Assembly (NCBI RefSeq): GCF_027019125.1
Contig: NZ_JALUXE010000033.1
Location: 1 to 64,000 of the forward strand
Reading direction: 5' to 3'
DNA from: Roseovarius sp.
GTDB taxonomy: Bacteria > Pseudomonadota > Alphaproteobacteria > Rhodobacterales > Rhodobacteraceae
DNA: 64,000 nt
In this document: positions 18,279 to 25,873 of the stretch, in pieces
Layout: every line of letters begins with the position of its first letter
Numbering within the stretch: position 1 is the stretch's first letter
Position numbers and translations under genes: made by a program
The notes under the pieces: generated by a model
The model's database searches: none
Seen by the model: the letters and a program-made list of their open reading frames with translations, nothing else
What the model was told of the DNA's origin: nothing

Positions 18279-19310
18279 TCAGCCGATCCTTGGCCAGGTA
18301 TCCGAGAGCCGATACCCCCCCGGCCAGGGATCGCTGGGGTCCAGCATGTGCTGTGCCGTGCCGGTGATCCACGCCCGCCCGCTGATTTCGGGGCGGATGG
18401 CCGCAAGATCGCCGACCTGCACCCGGCCCAGAATCCGGCCGTGAAATTCCGACCCGATGATCGACACGCCGGTAAAGCGGTCGTCCTCGCCCATCTCGCC
18501 CCGTGCCGCCAGAATCGCCATGCGCGCCGAGACCGCCGTGCCGGTCGGAGAGCGGTCGAGCTTGCCGGGTTGGATCGCCACCACGGATTGCGCGCGCAGG
18601 GTATTGCCCTCGCGCGTGATCGGCCCGGCAAAGAGGCAGAACGAATGATGCGCCCAATCGGGTTTTTCGGGATGCTCGAACCGGAATTGCGCGTTGGCGG
18701 CATTGGTGATGCGAATGCCCAGTTCCGCAATCTGGCGCGCGTTCGTCTCGACCAGATCCACCCCAAGGGCCACCGGATCGACCACCACGAAACTATCCCC
18801 GCCAAAGGCCGTATCCACCGTGATCCGCCCCAGCCCCGGCACATCGAGCGGCACGCCCAGACGGCTGGCAAAGGACGGCAGGTTCTCGACGAAAATACGC
18901 TCGGCCTTGCCATTGGCGCATTCGGCGCGCACCTGCACGAGGCCGCCCGGCGCCTCAAGCACCATATGCGTCACCGGCTCTTGCATGGGAAGAATTCCGC
19001 TGTCCAGCAACACGGTGGACACGCAGATCGAGTTCGACCCGGACATCGGCGGCGTATCCTCGGGCTCCATGATGATCCAGGCGGCCTGTGCCTCGGGGTG
19101 CTTGGGCGGCACGAGCAGGTTGACATGCCGGAACACCCCGCCGCGCGGCTCGTTCAGCATGAAGTTGCGCAGGGTCTGATCCTCGGCGATCCATTTGCGC
19201 TGCTCCCAGATCGTGGCACCGGGGGGCGGGGTCACGCCGCCCACGATCACATCCCCCACCTCGCCTTCGGCATGACAGGACACGACATGGATGATCTTGG
19301 TGCTGCGCAT
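18279..19310 (-). CDS. Proline-racemase-superfamily protein with Ser/Thr active site, candidate trans-3-hydroxy-L-proline dehydratase, 343 aa
   Basis: It shares the superfamily fold signatures with the epimerase at 12774, but the first catalytic position is Ser90 ([10 protein letters not shown] where the epimerase has MCGHG) and the second is Thr256 ([13 protein letters not shown] where the epimerase has SPCGTG). Cys/Cys enzymes epimerise. Cys/Thr enzymes dehydrate trans-3-hydroxyproline. Ser/Cys members have been described as dehydratases or bifunctional. A Ser/Thr pair rules out C2 racemisation by two thiols and suggests dehydration or another reaction. It converges with the pyrroline-2-carboxylate reductase, which would use the dehydratase product. 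Confidence 0.75.
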   Translation of the reverse strand: MRSTKIIHVVSCHAEGEVGDVIVGGVTPPPGATIWEQRKWIAEDQTLRNFMLNEPRGGVFRHVNLLVPPKHPEAQAAWIIMEPEDTPPMSGSNSICVSTVLLDSGILPMQEPVTHMVLEAPGGLVQVRAECANGKAERIFVENLPSFASRLGVPLDVPGLGRITVDTAFGGDSFVVVDPVALGVDLVETNARQIAELGIRITNAANAQFRFEHPEKPDWAHHSFCLFAGPITREGNTLRAQSVVAIQPGKLDRSPTGTAVSARMAILAARGEMGEDDRFTGVSIIGSEFHGRILGRVQVGDLAAIRPEISGRAWITGTAQHMLDPSDPWPGGYRLSDTWPRIG

Positions 19311-19739
19311 GGTCCGACTCTATGGTTCTGGCTACGCCAACCTTGATCGGTCGGGCAGCGTGACACTGAAAAAGCGGCCTGATACCGCCACTTTACGCCG
19401 GTTATGCCGCGCGTGGATGCATGGGTCAATGGACGGGTGCGCAGATCGTCCCCGTCGCTGATCCACGTCAAGGCAGCCGCGCTTTGCCCGCCTATACTGG
19501 AGCAAGAAAAGGCGGTGCCAAATCCGCCATCACGGCAGTTTTTGCCCCAAGCGAAGGAACCCCGTTTGGCCCCGGCGGATCAGACCCCTGCCCGACAAGA
19601 CGCGCCTGCGCGACCCTCGCGGCTTCGATGGCTCTGGGGCGCGGCTGTGCTGTTCGGCCTGGCCGTGGCGGGGCTGATTGCGGCGCAGGGCTGGATGATG
19701 CGCCCCCCGCGTGTTGTGCGGGCTATCCCTGCGGCTTGA
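19311..19739 (+). pseudogene. Remnant of an exporter membrane-fusion protein N-terminus, plus intergenic sequence
   Basis: From about 19515 an open frame carries a proline-rich stretch and then one hydrophobic anchor (LWGAAVLFGLAVAGLIAAQG) followed by a basic/proline hinge. This is the layout of the start of an HlyD/MacA-type periplasmic adaptor. The frame stops at 19739, already inside the ABC ATPase reading frame. No periplasmic adaptor domain follows. I read this as a deletion joining an adaptor gene to the middle of the next gene; the adaptor identity rests on layout only. The part from 19311 to about 19500 shows nothing recognisable. Confidence 0.45.
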
Positions 19740-20322
19740 GGCGGGCGAAATGGCGGCCTTGCTGGGGCCGTCCGGATCGGGAAAGAGCACGCTTCTGACC
19801 ATCCTCGGCAGCTTGATGCAACCCACCTCGGGCGCGCATGTCATGCTGGGCGAGGACCTGATTGCCGCCGATGACCGCGCGCTGACCGAGTTTCGCAACG
19901 CCCATATCGGGTTTGTCTTTCAGTTCCACAATCTCTTGCCGGATTTCACGGCCTTGGAGAATGTGATCTTCCCGACGGCTGTCCGCGAAGGCCGGGAAAC
20001 CGCCGTGGCGCGGGCGCGCGGGCGTGATCTCTTGGCGCGGATGGGGCTGGCGGAGCGGATCCATTTCTCCGCCACCCATCTCTCTGGGGGGCAAAAGCAG
20101 CGCGTGGCCGTGGCACGCGCGCTGATGAACAGCCCCGAACTCGTGCTGGCAGACGAGCCGACGGGCAATCTGGACCGCCTGTCGGCCATGCAGGTGATGG
20201 AGCTGATTGGCCAGATCAACCGCGAAGAAGGCACGACATTCCTGATCTCGACCCATGACGATCAGATTGCATCACTCTGTCGGCGGCGGATCGTGGTGGG
20301 GGATGGCAAGGTGACGGGGTGA
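19711..20322 (+). pseudogene. ABC transporter ATPase (LolD/MacB type), N-terminally truncated and without its permease
   Basis: From a GTG at 19711 the frame reads into a normal LolD-like ATPase: Walker A GPSGSGKST, signature LSGGQKQRVAVARALM, Walker B VLADEPTGNLD and H-loop STHDDQ. Family members start about 25-30 residues earlier with the adenine-stacking aromatic and first beta strands, which are missing here. No FtsX-type permease follows; the next gene is the convergent BKACE gene 29 bases on. The motifs are intact, so loss appears recent. It may not be expressed or functional. Confidence 0.7.
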
Positions 20323-20351
20323 CACCCGGCACCGGCCAAATCCCGATCGGA

Positions 20352-21212
20352 CTAGGCCGCCTTGCCGTCCGCCAGACCTTGTGAATTGCGCAGACCCAGC
20401 ATCTGCCGCGCCTCGGCACAGGTGGCCACAGGGCGGTCGTGACGCGCGCAGATGTCGACAACGCGGCGCACCAGAGCGGCGTTCGAGGGCGCCAGCGTGT
20501 CGCGATCCAGCCGCACGTTATCCTCGAGCCCGGTGCGGGCATGCCCACCCGCCGCCACGGCCCATTCATTGAGCGTGATCTGGTGTCGCCCGATCCCCGC
20601 CGCGCACCAGGGCGCATCGGGTCCGAACAGGCGTTCGACCGTGTGGATGTAATAGTCGAACACATCGCGGTCGACCGGCATGGCGTTTTTCACCCCCATC
20701 ACGAATTGCACATAGGGCGTGCCGAGAAGTTGGCCGTGATCTGCCATTTCCTTGGCCTTTAGGATGTGGCTCAGGTCAAACGCCTCGATCTCGGGCTTGA
20801 CCTCGTGGGCGCGCATTTCCCCCGCCAGCCAATCGACCAGATCCGGCGGGTTCTCGTAGACGCGAGTGGGGAAATTGTTGGACCCGACCGAGAGCGAGGC
20901 CATGTCGGGCCGCAAGGAGAGCATCGCGCCCCGCGTCTGGCCCGCGCCAGAACGCCCGCCGGTGGAGAACTGCACGATCATGCCGGGGCAATGCGCCTCG
21001 ATCCCTTCTTTGAGCCGGGCGAATTTCTCGGGGTCGGACGAGGGCGAGCCATCGTCGTTGCGCACATGGGCGTGGACGATTGCGGCCCCGGCCTCGTAGG
21101 CCTCATGGGTCGAGTAGACCTGTTCGGCCACGGTGAGCGGAACTGCCGGGTTGTCGGATTTCTGCGGCAGGCTGCCGGTGATCGCCACACAGATGATGCA
21201 GGGTTTGGTCAT
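20352..21212 (-). CDS. Beta-keto acid cleavage enzyme (BKACE, DUF849), 286 aa
   Basis: A zinc-dependent TIM-barrel enzyme that condenses a beta-keto acid with acetyl-CoA and cleaves it to acetoacetate and the shortened acyl-CoA. Visible features are ICVAITGSLPQKSD at the N-terminus, the metal-binding HAHVRN (His47 and His49), the QFSTGGRSG segment and the family-typical AAGGHARTGLEDN near the C-terminus. The substrate differs between BKACE subfamilies. Its operon mates are an alpha/beta hydrolase and an SCP2-like protein, with an aromatic-ring dioxygenase divergent from them, so a keto acid from ring cleavage such as 3-oxoadipate is possible. Confidence 0.9.
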   Translation of the reverse strand: MTKPCIICVAITGSLPQKSDNPAVPLTVAEQVYSTHEAYEAGAAIVHAHVRNDDGSPSSDPEKFARLKEGIEAHCPGMIVQFSTGGRSGAGQTRGAMLSLRPDMASLSVGSNNFPTRVYENPPDLVDWLAGEMRAHEVKPEIEAFDLSHILKAKEMADHGQLLGTPYVQFVMGVKNAMPVDRDVFDYYIHTVERLFGPDAPWCAAGIGRHQITLNEWAVAAGGHARTGLEDNVRLDRDTLAPSNAALVRRVVDICARHDRPVATCAEARQMLGLRNSQGLADGKAA

Positions 21213-21226
21213 GTCAGCCCCTCCTC

Positions 21227-22084
21227 TCAGGCTGCTTGCGCCGCGGCGCGCGCCATGCGCGCGAGGGCATCCATGAAGAAGGGCCGGAACCCTTGGGGGT
21301 GTTCGCTCATCGGGAAATGGCCCAACTCGTCCATCACCGCGACCGTGGCACCGGGAATGGCCGCCGCCGTGCGTTGCGCATCCTCGGGCGTGCAGGTCAG
21401 ATCATAGGCCCCGACCAGCAGATGCACCGGGGTTCGCGCGGTGTCGATCTGCGCCAGCCGCCCGATCAGGCTGTCGTCGCGGGTGTAGAAGCTCAGGTCG
21501 CCGCGAAACACGCCCGGTCCCGACTGCATGAACATCCAGAGCGTGTTCCAGCGCTCGGCATTCGGCGCATAGGGCGAGATATTGGCCGACACGAGCGCCG
21601 CGCCCATCTCGCCGCCATGCGCATCGGGGCGGTGGAACCAGTCGATGTCATACCAGGCGGGTTGAAAATCCGACGCCTCAATGGCGATAAAGCCGCTGAA
21701 CTGCTCGGGGTGCAGCGCCGCCAGTTGCAGCGCGATGCGCCCGCCCATGGAACAGCCCGCCAGGATGGGCCGCTCCAGCCCCAGGCCCGCGACCACCGCC
21801 AGAACGGTCTCGATATAGGCCTCGGTGGTCAGCAGGTATTCTTCGGTCTCGAACCCCTCGGGCGGCAGGGATTTGCCATGCCAGGGCATGTCAAAGGCGA
21901 TCAGGCGGTGATGTGCCGTCACCTCGGCATCGTTCATCAGATGCCGCCACTGCCGCGTGTCCGCGCCGGCCGTATGCAGACAGAGCACCGGCCGCCCCTG
22001 CCCCGCCTCCTCGAAATAGATGCGGCGCGGGGCGCCTGCGATCTCGACGCTCAGGTAGCGGCCTGTGATGGGTTCGATGCTCAT
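21227..22084 (-). CDS. Alpha/beta hydrolase (enol-lactonase / carboxylesterase type), 285 aa
   Basis: The fold signatures are an oxyanion region (VLCLHTAGADTRQW), the nucleophile elbow GCSMGG with the catalytic Ser, the acid in GAYDLTCTPED and the histidine in ELGHFPMSEHP. The start at 22084 overlaps the upstream SCP2-like gene by 4 bases (ATGA-type coupling); longer in-frame starts lack any signal. Similar proteins include 3-oxoadipate enol-lactonase (PcaD). With the intradiol dioxygenase nearby, lactone or ester hydrolysis in an aromatic pathway is a reasonable guess. Confidence 0.86.
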   Translation of the reverse strand: MSIEPITGRYLSVEIAGAPRRIYFEEAGQGRPVLCLHTAGADTRQWRHLMNDAEVTAHHRLIAFDMPWHGKSLPPEGFETEEYLLTTEAYIETVLAVVAGLGLERPILAGCSMGGRIALQLAALHPEQFSGFIAIEASDFQPAWYDIDWFHRPDAHGGEMGAALVSANISPYAPNAERWNTLWMFMQSGPGVFRGDLSFYTRDDSLIGRLAQIDTARTPVHLLVGAYDLTCTPEDAQRTAAAIPGATVAVMDELGHFPMSEHPQGFRPFFMDALARMARAAAQAA

Positions 22085-22461
22085 AGGGTTGCCTCCTCTT
22101 TGCAACGCGCAAGCGCCATGACCTCTTTGAAGAAGCGCAGATTCTTGACCAGACACAGAATGTCGCCGTCAATCCGCCCGCGCCCGATCTTGGCCAGCCC
22201 GAAAATGTCGTGAAATCCCGGTGCGGGGCGCGCCTGCCAGAACTGTTCCAGCGCATCGGCATCGGTGCGCAGCGCAAAGCGCCACGGTGTCTTGCGGCTT
22301 GGACCGGCCATGACCGAGGTGATCTGCCCCTTGTCGAAGGTCAGATAGATTTCCTCTCCCTCTATCTCGATCAGCACCGTCTCGGAAAACAGCCGTCCAA
22401 GGCGCAAGAGATGCGGCTGATCCTTGAGCCGTGCCTCTATCTCGCGAAATCTGTCGATCAC
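22081..22461 (-). CDS. SCP2-like sterol-carrier-domain protein, 126 aa
   Basis: A small single-domain protein with the alternating strand pattern of SCP2-type domains (TVLIEIEGEEIYLTFDKGQI, then a tryptophan-containing segment) and a basic C-terminus. Such domains bind hydrophobic ligands or acyl-CoA, or act as accessory subunits. It is the first gene of the minus-strand operon leading to the hydrolase and BKACE genes, coupled to the hydrolase by a 4-base overlap. Its role there is unknown; it might bind a hydrophobic pathway substrate. Confidence 0.68.
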   Translation of the reverse strand: MIDRFREIEARLKDQPHLLRLGRLFSETVLIEIEGEEIYLTFDKGQITSVMAGPSRKTPWRFALRTDADALEQFWQARPAPGFHDIFGLAKIGRGRIDGDILCLVKNLRFFKEVMALARCKEEATL

Positions 22462-22653
22462 CTCTGCCTCCCTCCTGATGCTGCGGATGTGCTAGAAGTG
22501 ACATTTAAGGGGGCGTTTGATCCATGCCGGACGGGGTATCACGCGATACCGCCCACGGCATTGGTTTGACGCCCGCCATCATCGACAACGAGGACCAGAG
22601 GGTGAGCCCCGGCCTGCCCCGCGCCATATGAAACCCCGTTTGGAGGAGAACCC
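22462..22653. promoter_or_regulatory. Divergent promoter region with an inverted repeat
   Basis: A 192-base region between the SCP2/hydrolase/BKACE operon and the dioxygenase gene. It contains the perfect inverted repeat GGTATC-ACGC-GATACC at 22535-22550, inside a longer imperfect symmetry (GCCG near 22527 against CGGC near 22556). This is a candidate operator or hairpin. The LysR protein encoded at 24584 could act here. GGAGGAG lies just before the dioxygenase ATG. Confidence 0.45.
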
Positions 22654-23529
22654 ATGGGAATCGTCAATCTGGAAAACATCACCGATGTGGTGATCGCGAG
22701 CCTTGGCAAGCACGGTGACATCACAGAGCGTCAGCGCGAGATCATGACCGCGCTCATTCGTCACCTGCACGCCTTTTGCAAGGATGTGAACCTGCAGCAT
22801 GGCGAATTCCTCGAGGGCTGCGAGTTTCTCAAGCGCGCCGGGCAGACCTGTGATGAGAACCGCCAGGAGTTCATCCTCTTGGCCGATATCATCGGCCTCG
22901 AAGTGCTGGTGGACATGCTGTCGAACCCGGTGGAGGGGCCGGAGAGCGAGTCGACCGTGCTGGGGCCGTTTTATCGCGAGAACCCGCCCGTTCTGCCCAA
23001 GGGCGCCTCGACCATCCAGAAGCATTACGACAACGAGGAAACCGCCTATTACGAGGGCTATATCCGCGATGCGGCGGGCAACGGCATTGCCGGTGTGACA
23101 CTCGACGTCTGGGAAGACGCGCCGAATGGCATCTATGAAAACCTCGACCCCGATCAGCCGGAGTACAATCTGCGCGGCCGTTTCGAGACCGACGAGAACG
23201 GCCACTACGCCTTTGTCGCCGTGCGCCCGGTGCCCTATCCGATCCCCGACACCGAAACGGCGGGCGAATTGCTGCGCTATATGGGCCACCACCCCAACCG
23301 CCCCGGCCACATGCACTTTATCATCTCGAAAGAGGGCTATCGTCCGCTCATCAGCCAGATCTACGATGGCGAGAGCAAGTGGCTGGACAATGACAGCGTG
23401 TTTGCCGTCAAGGACAGCCTGATCGGCACGTTCAAAACTGCGCCCGAGGCGCTTGGCACCGACCTGCATTTCGAGTTCGACTTCGTGCTCAAGGCGGATG
23501 CGGCAGCGCAGGCCGTGGCCGCCGAGTAA
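22654..23529 (+). CDS. Intradiol ring-cleavage dioxygenase, hydroxyquinol/catechol 1,2-dioxygenase type, 291 aa
   Basis: A non-heme Fe(III) dioxygenase. The N-terminal helical linker domain (residues 1-105, with GQTCDENRQEFILLADIIGL) is of the hydroxyquinol/chlorocatechol type, followed by ESTVLGPFY. Iron ligands are visible as Tyr161 (GIYEN), Tyr195 (VPYPIP), His219 and His221 (PGHMHF). It would convert hydroxyquinol to maleylacetate or catechol to cis,cis-muconate; the N-terminal similarity favours hydroxyquinol. It is divergent from hydrolase/BKACE genes and 15 kb from benABCD, which produces catechol. It ends at a strong terminator. Confidence 0.9.
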   Translation: MGIVNLENITDVVIASLGKHGDITERQREIMTALIRHLHAFCKDVNLQHGEFLEGCEFLKRAGQTCDENRQEFILLADIIGLEVLVDMLSNPVEGPESESTVLGPFYRENPPVLPKGASTIQKHYDNEETAYYEGYIRDAAGNGIAGVTLDVWEDAPNGIYENLDPDQPEYNLRGRFETDENGHYAFVAVRPVPYPIPDTETAGELLRYMGHHPNRPGHMHFIISKEGYRPLISQIYDGESKWLDNDSVFAVKDSLIGTFKTAPEALGTDLHFEFDFVLKADAAAQAVAAE

Positions 23530-23553
23530 CCCAACCTCCCTCCCTGCAACCTG

Positions 23554-23581
23554 AAGGCCCCCGCACTCGGGGGCCTTTTTT
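23554..23581 (+). terminator. Rho-independent terminator of the dioxygenase gene
   Basis: AAGGCCCCCG (23554-23563) and CGGGGGCCTT (23568-23577) form a 10-bp stem with a 4-base loop followed by a run of T to 23581. It lies 25 bases past the stop codon and is a textbook intrinsic terminator. Confidence 0.92.
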
Positions 23582-23717
23582 CTGCCTCACAACCAGCGAG
23601 GCCGGATTGCTGCCAATGGCGCGCCCCCATGAACGTAGTGATGCGCTAAAGGAAGCGAAGGGCAGCCATGCGGACAGAAGCAGCCATCCACATCAAACGT
23701 TGGCGCGAAATACGCAA

Positions 23718-24227
23718 CTATGCTTCTCCAACCCCGACAAGTCTGCCATCCCCAGCAAAAGTTACAGCAACGCCATGCTCTCCGTCCCAGGCACATTCAC
23801 CGCTGACCTTCAGGACGTATTGACCGTGCATTGCACTGCCGCCCGGTGCGATATGAATGGCGTTGAACTTGACGAGCGACCAGATTTCGCTGGACGTGGT
23901 TGGCACCTTTGCAGCATTGAACCGACCTGTGCTTTCGCTCTCCCAGTCAAGTTGGTCCTGCGGCGAGTCAAAATCGCAGGAACAGTCCTCGAAAGATTGC
24001 TGTGCTGCCCTGAACAGGTGATCTTGAATGAGATTGCGAGACGAAGGAGATGTGCGGCTGAACCTGGCAATCGCATCGGCAGCGAGGTCAAGATCAATTT
24101 CTTCTGCGAAGAACCTGATCGGAAGGCTAACGCCTGTCAGAAACGGGACGCCAACTTCATCAACGGTTTTGTTTATGAAGCCCTTTTGCGCCGTCATGAG
24201 AATTTTCAACGCATCGGTCTTGTTCAC
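23718..24227 (-). CDS. Uncharacterised protein (possibly DUF6985-like), 169 aa, in a low-GC islet
   Basis: The GTG at 24227 (VNKTDALKILMTAQKGF) is chosen because AAAGAGGC lies 6 bases upstream; an ATG at 24335 would add 36 residues with no ribosome site. The C-terminus, with the sequence KVSGECAWDGEHGVAVTFAG, then GRLVGV, resembles small proteins of the DUF6985/DUF2004 type in which a strand-rich domain ends with WEPEHG and xDGRLxxV motifs. This is from memory and tentative. Base composition is clearly lower in GC (two 60-base samples gave 53% and 48%) than its neighbours, which suggests recent acquisition. No partner gene is evident. Confidence 0.6.
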   Translation of the reverse strand: MNKTDALKILMTAQKGFINKTVDEVGVPFLTGVSLPIRFFAEEIDLDLAADAIARFSRTSPSSRNLIQDHLFRAAQQSFEDCSCDFDSPQDQLDWESESTGRFNAAKVPTTSSEIWSLVKFNAIHIAPGGSAMHGQYVLKVSGECAWDGEHGVAVTFAGDGRLVGVGEA

Positions 24228-24583
24228 AGATCGCCTCTTTCTGCCAGGTTTGAACAAACGTTGTCTAATCGCCGAGTTTGGCCGAATTTTGGCAAGGCAA
24301 TCATGGCCTGCACCCAGGTTATCAGAACGTGACATCGCGGAATTGGCCAGGATAGCAGGGGTCGACGAAACCCTGGAAGTTCAGGTTGGAAACCATGAAC
24401 CTAAGAGCCTGATGCTTTGTGTTGCCAGAGTGATTTGGGCTTGAAGCGGCCGCTGCCACACAGCGACACACCGGTCCGCCAAGACAGGACTGACGCCCCG
24501 CGTACACGAGGCGAGCCGCAATTCAGAACTCTTTCCCCGAATACCGAGTTGCCCTAACGTCTTCCTTGGGGAGGACGGCCGGG
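24228..24583. other. Low-GC intergenic stretch, nothing recognised
   Basis: This 356-base stretch lies between the atypical 169-residue gene and the LysR regulator. It continues the lower GC of the islet up to about 24440. Open frames exist on both strands but none has a ribosome site, a recognisable product or a plausible protein composition. The last 60 bases must hold the LysR promoter. It could be a decayed mobile element; I could not identify terminal repeats. Confidence 0.4.
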
Positions 24584-25474
24584 ATGAACTTCAAGCAATT
24601 GACTTATTTCATCGCTGTGGCGGAGGAATTGCACTTTGGCCGCGCCGCGGAGCGGCTCGACATGGCGCAACCGCCGCTCAGTCGTCAGATCAAGCAGATC
24701 GAAGAGGAGTTGGGCGCGATCCTCTTCAACCGGGGCCGCAGCGCCATCAGTCTCACCCAGGCGGGCGAGCGGTTGCTGGAGCGCGGGCGCTCGATCCTGG
24801 CGCAGCTGGACGACACCAAGCTCGAGGTGCGCCGCCTGGGTCAGGGGGCCGAAGGGCGGCTGCGCGTCGGCTTTGTCGGCTCGGCCACCTTTGGCATTCT
24901 GCCCACCATCATCAAATCCTTTCGTGCCAATTACCCTGAGGTCAATCTGAGCCTCAACCCGATGAACAATGCGCAATTGCACCGCGCCCTTGTCTCACGC
25001 GAGCTGGACGTGGCCTTTGCCCGGCCCGCGTTGAAGGATCCCGAGTTCGTCACCAAGGAGTTGATGGAGGAAAAGCTGATTCTCGCCCTGCCCGACACGG
25101 TCGACACCGGCGGGCGGACGGTGGCCAAGCTCGAACGGCTCGAGACGCACAACCTTGTGCTCTACCCCGAGTATCCGCGGCCCAGTTTCGCCGATTTCGT
25201 GCTCAATGCGGTCGAGGCGGCGGGGTTTACCGCGCCCTTGCGCCTCTGGTGCATGGATCTGCAAACCGCGCTCAGCCTTGTGGCGATTGGCGAGGGCGTG
25301 TGCATCGTGCCCGAGTCGGTCGCGACCGCGCCGCGCAAGGGCATGAAATTCCTGCGGATCGAGCCGGAGATTGCCCGCACCAGCCTGTCGGTCAATCACC
25401 GGCTGGATGAACAGGGCGTGCATGTGCACAATTTCGTGCAGCTTGCGCAAAAGGTCGCGCGCAAGCAGTTCTGA
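24584..25474 (+). CDS. LysR-family transcriptional regulator, 296 aa
   Basis: The N-terminal winged helix-turn-helix is classic (MNFKQLTYFIAVAEELHFGR, then AAERLDMAQPPLSRQIKQIE), and residues 90-290 form the periplasmic-binding-like effector domain. The start at 24584 is preceded by GGGGAGGA. CbnR/BenM/CatM-like regulators of aromatic pathways share the LHFGRAAERLxxAQPPLSRQI pattern, so it may control the dioxygenase and the divergent operon upstream using a muconate-like inducer. This is inference from family and neighbourhood. Confidence 0.9.
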   Translation: MNFKQLTYFIAVAEELHFGRAAERLDMAQPPLSRQIKQIEEELGAILFNRGRSAISLTQAGERLLERGRSILAQLDDTKLEVRRLGQGAEGRLRVGFVGSATFGILPTIIKSFRANYPEVNLSLNPMNNAQLHRALVSRELDVAFARPALKDPEFVTKELMEEKLILALPDTVDTGGRTVAKLERLETHNLVLYPEYPRPSFADFVLNAVEAAGFTAPLRLWCMDLQTALSLVAIGEGVCIVPESVATAPRKGMKFLRIEPEIARTSLSVNHRLDEQGVHVHNFVQLAQKVARKQF

Positions 25475-25505
25475 GCGGCGGGCATGACGCCCGCCGCCTC
25501 GGGTG

Positions 25506-25772
25506 TCAGCACGGCACGGTGCGATAGGTGCCGTCGCCATTGGCATAGGCGCATTGATTGCGCGCGGTGTTGCGCGCGACCAGCGTGCCCGCTGCCGCCC
25601 CGGCCAGCGCCGAGACAATCGTCCAGTCGGAATCGGCATCAAAGGCCGAGGCGAGCAAGGCACCCCCGGCAGCACCCGCCGCACCGCCAACAAGTTCCCG
25701 GTCGCTGACGCCCTGCATGCACCCCGCCAAGGCAAGGCTGGTAACGCTGGCAAGAATGAGACTGCGGTTCAT
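25506..25772 (-). CDS. Small glycine-zipper lipoprotein, 88 aa
   Basis: The signal peptide ends at lipobox LALAGC (Cys18). The mature part has two Gly/Ala-rich hydrophobic segments (VGGAAGAAGGALLASAF and IVSALAGAAAGTLVA), as in OsmB/Rcc01693-type glycine-zipper envelope proteins, and a C-terminal pair of cysteines (NQCAYANG, VPC). AAGGGAAAG-type sequence precedes the ATG at 25772. Likely an outer-membrane or periplasmic stress-related lipoprotein; no enzyme motif. Confidence 0.8.
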   Translation of the reverse strand: MNRSLILASVTSLALAGCMQGVSDRELVGGAAGAAGGALLASAFDADSDWTIVSALAGAAAGTLVARNTARNQCAYANGDGTYRTVPC

Positions 25773-25873
25773 GGTCTTTCCCTTCCGTTTCTTGGATTGC
25801 TCATGTTGTCCAAGATAACGTGGAGGAACGGGATTTGTTCCTGCGCCACGCTCTGTCGGCAGGGGATTGCCGG

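Noticed and set aside
23607..24332. Plus-strand open frame (241 codons) across the low-GC islet
   Set aside because: No ribosome site or protein-like composition, and it is opposite the minus-strand gene that has a good GTG start and a plausible conserved C-terminus.
24340..24510. Possible insertion-sequence remnant upstream of the LysR gene
   Set aside because: No terminal inverted repeats, target duplication or transposase motif could be identified; left as unexplained low-GC sequence.
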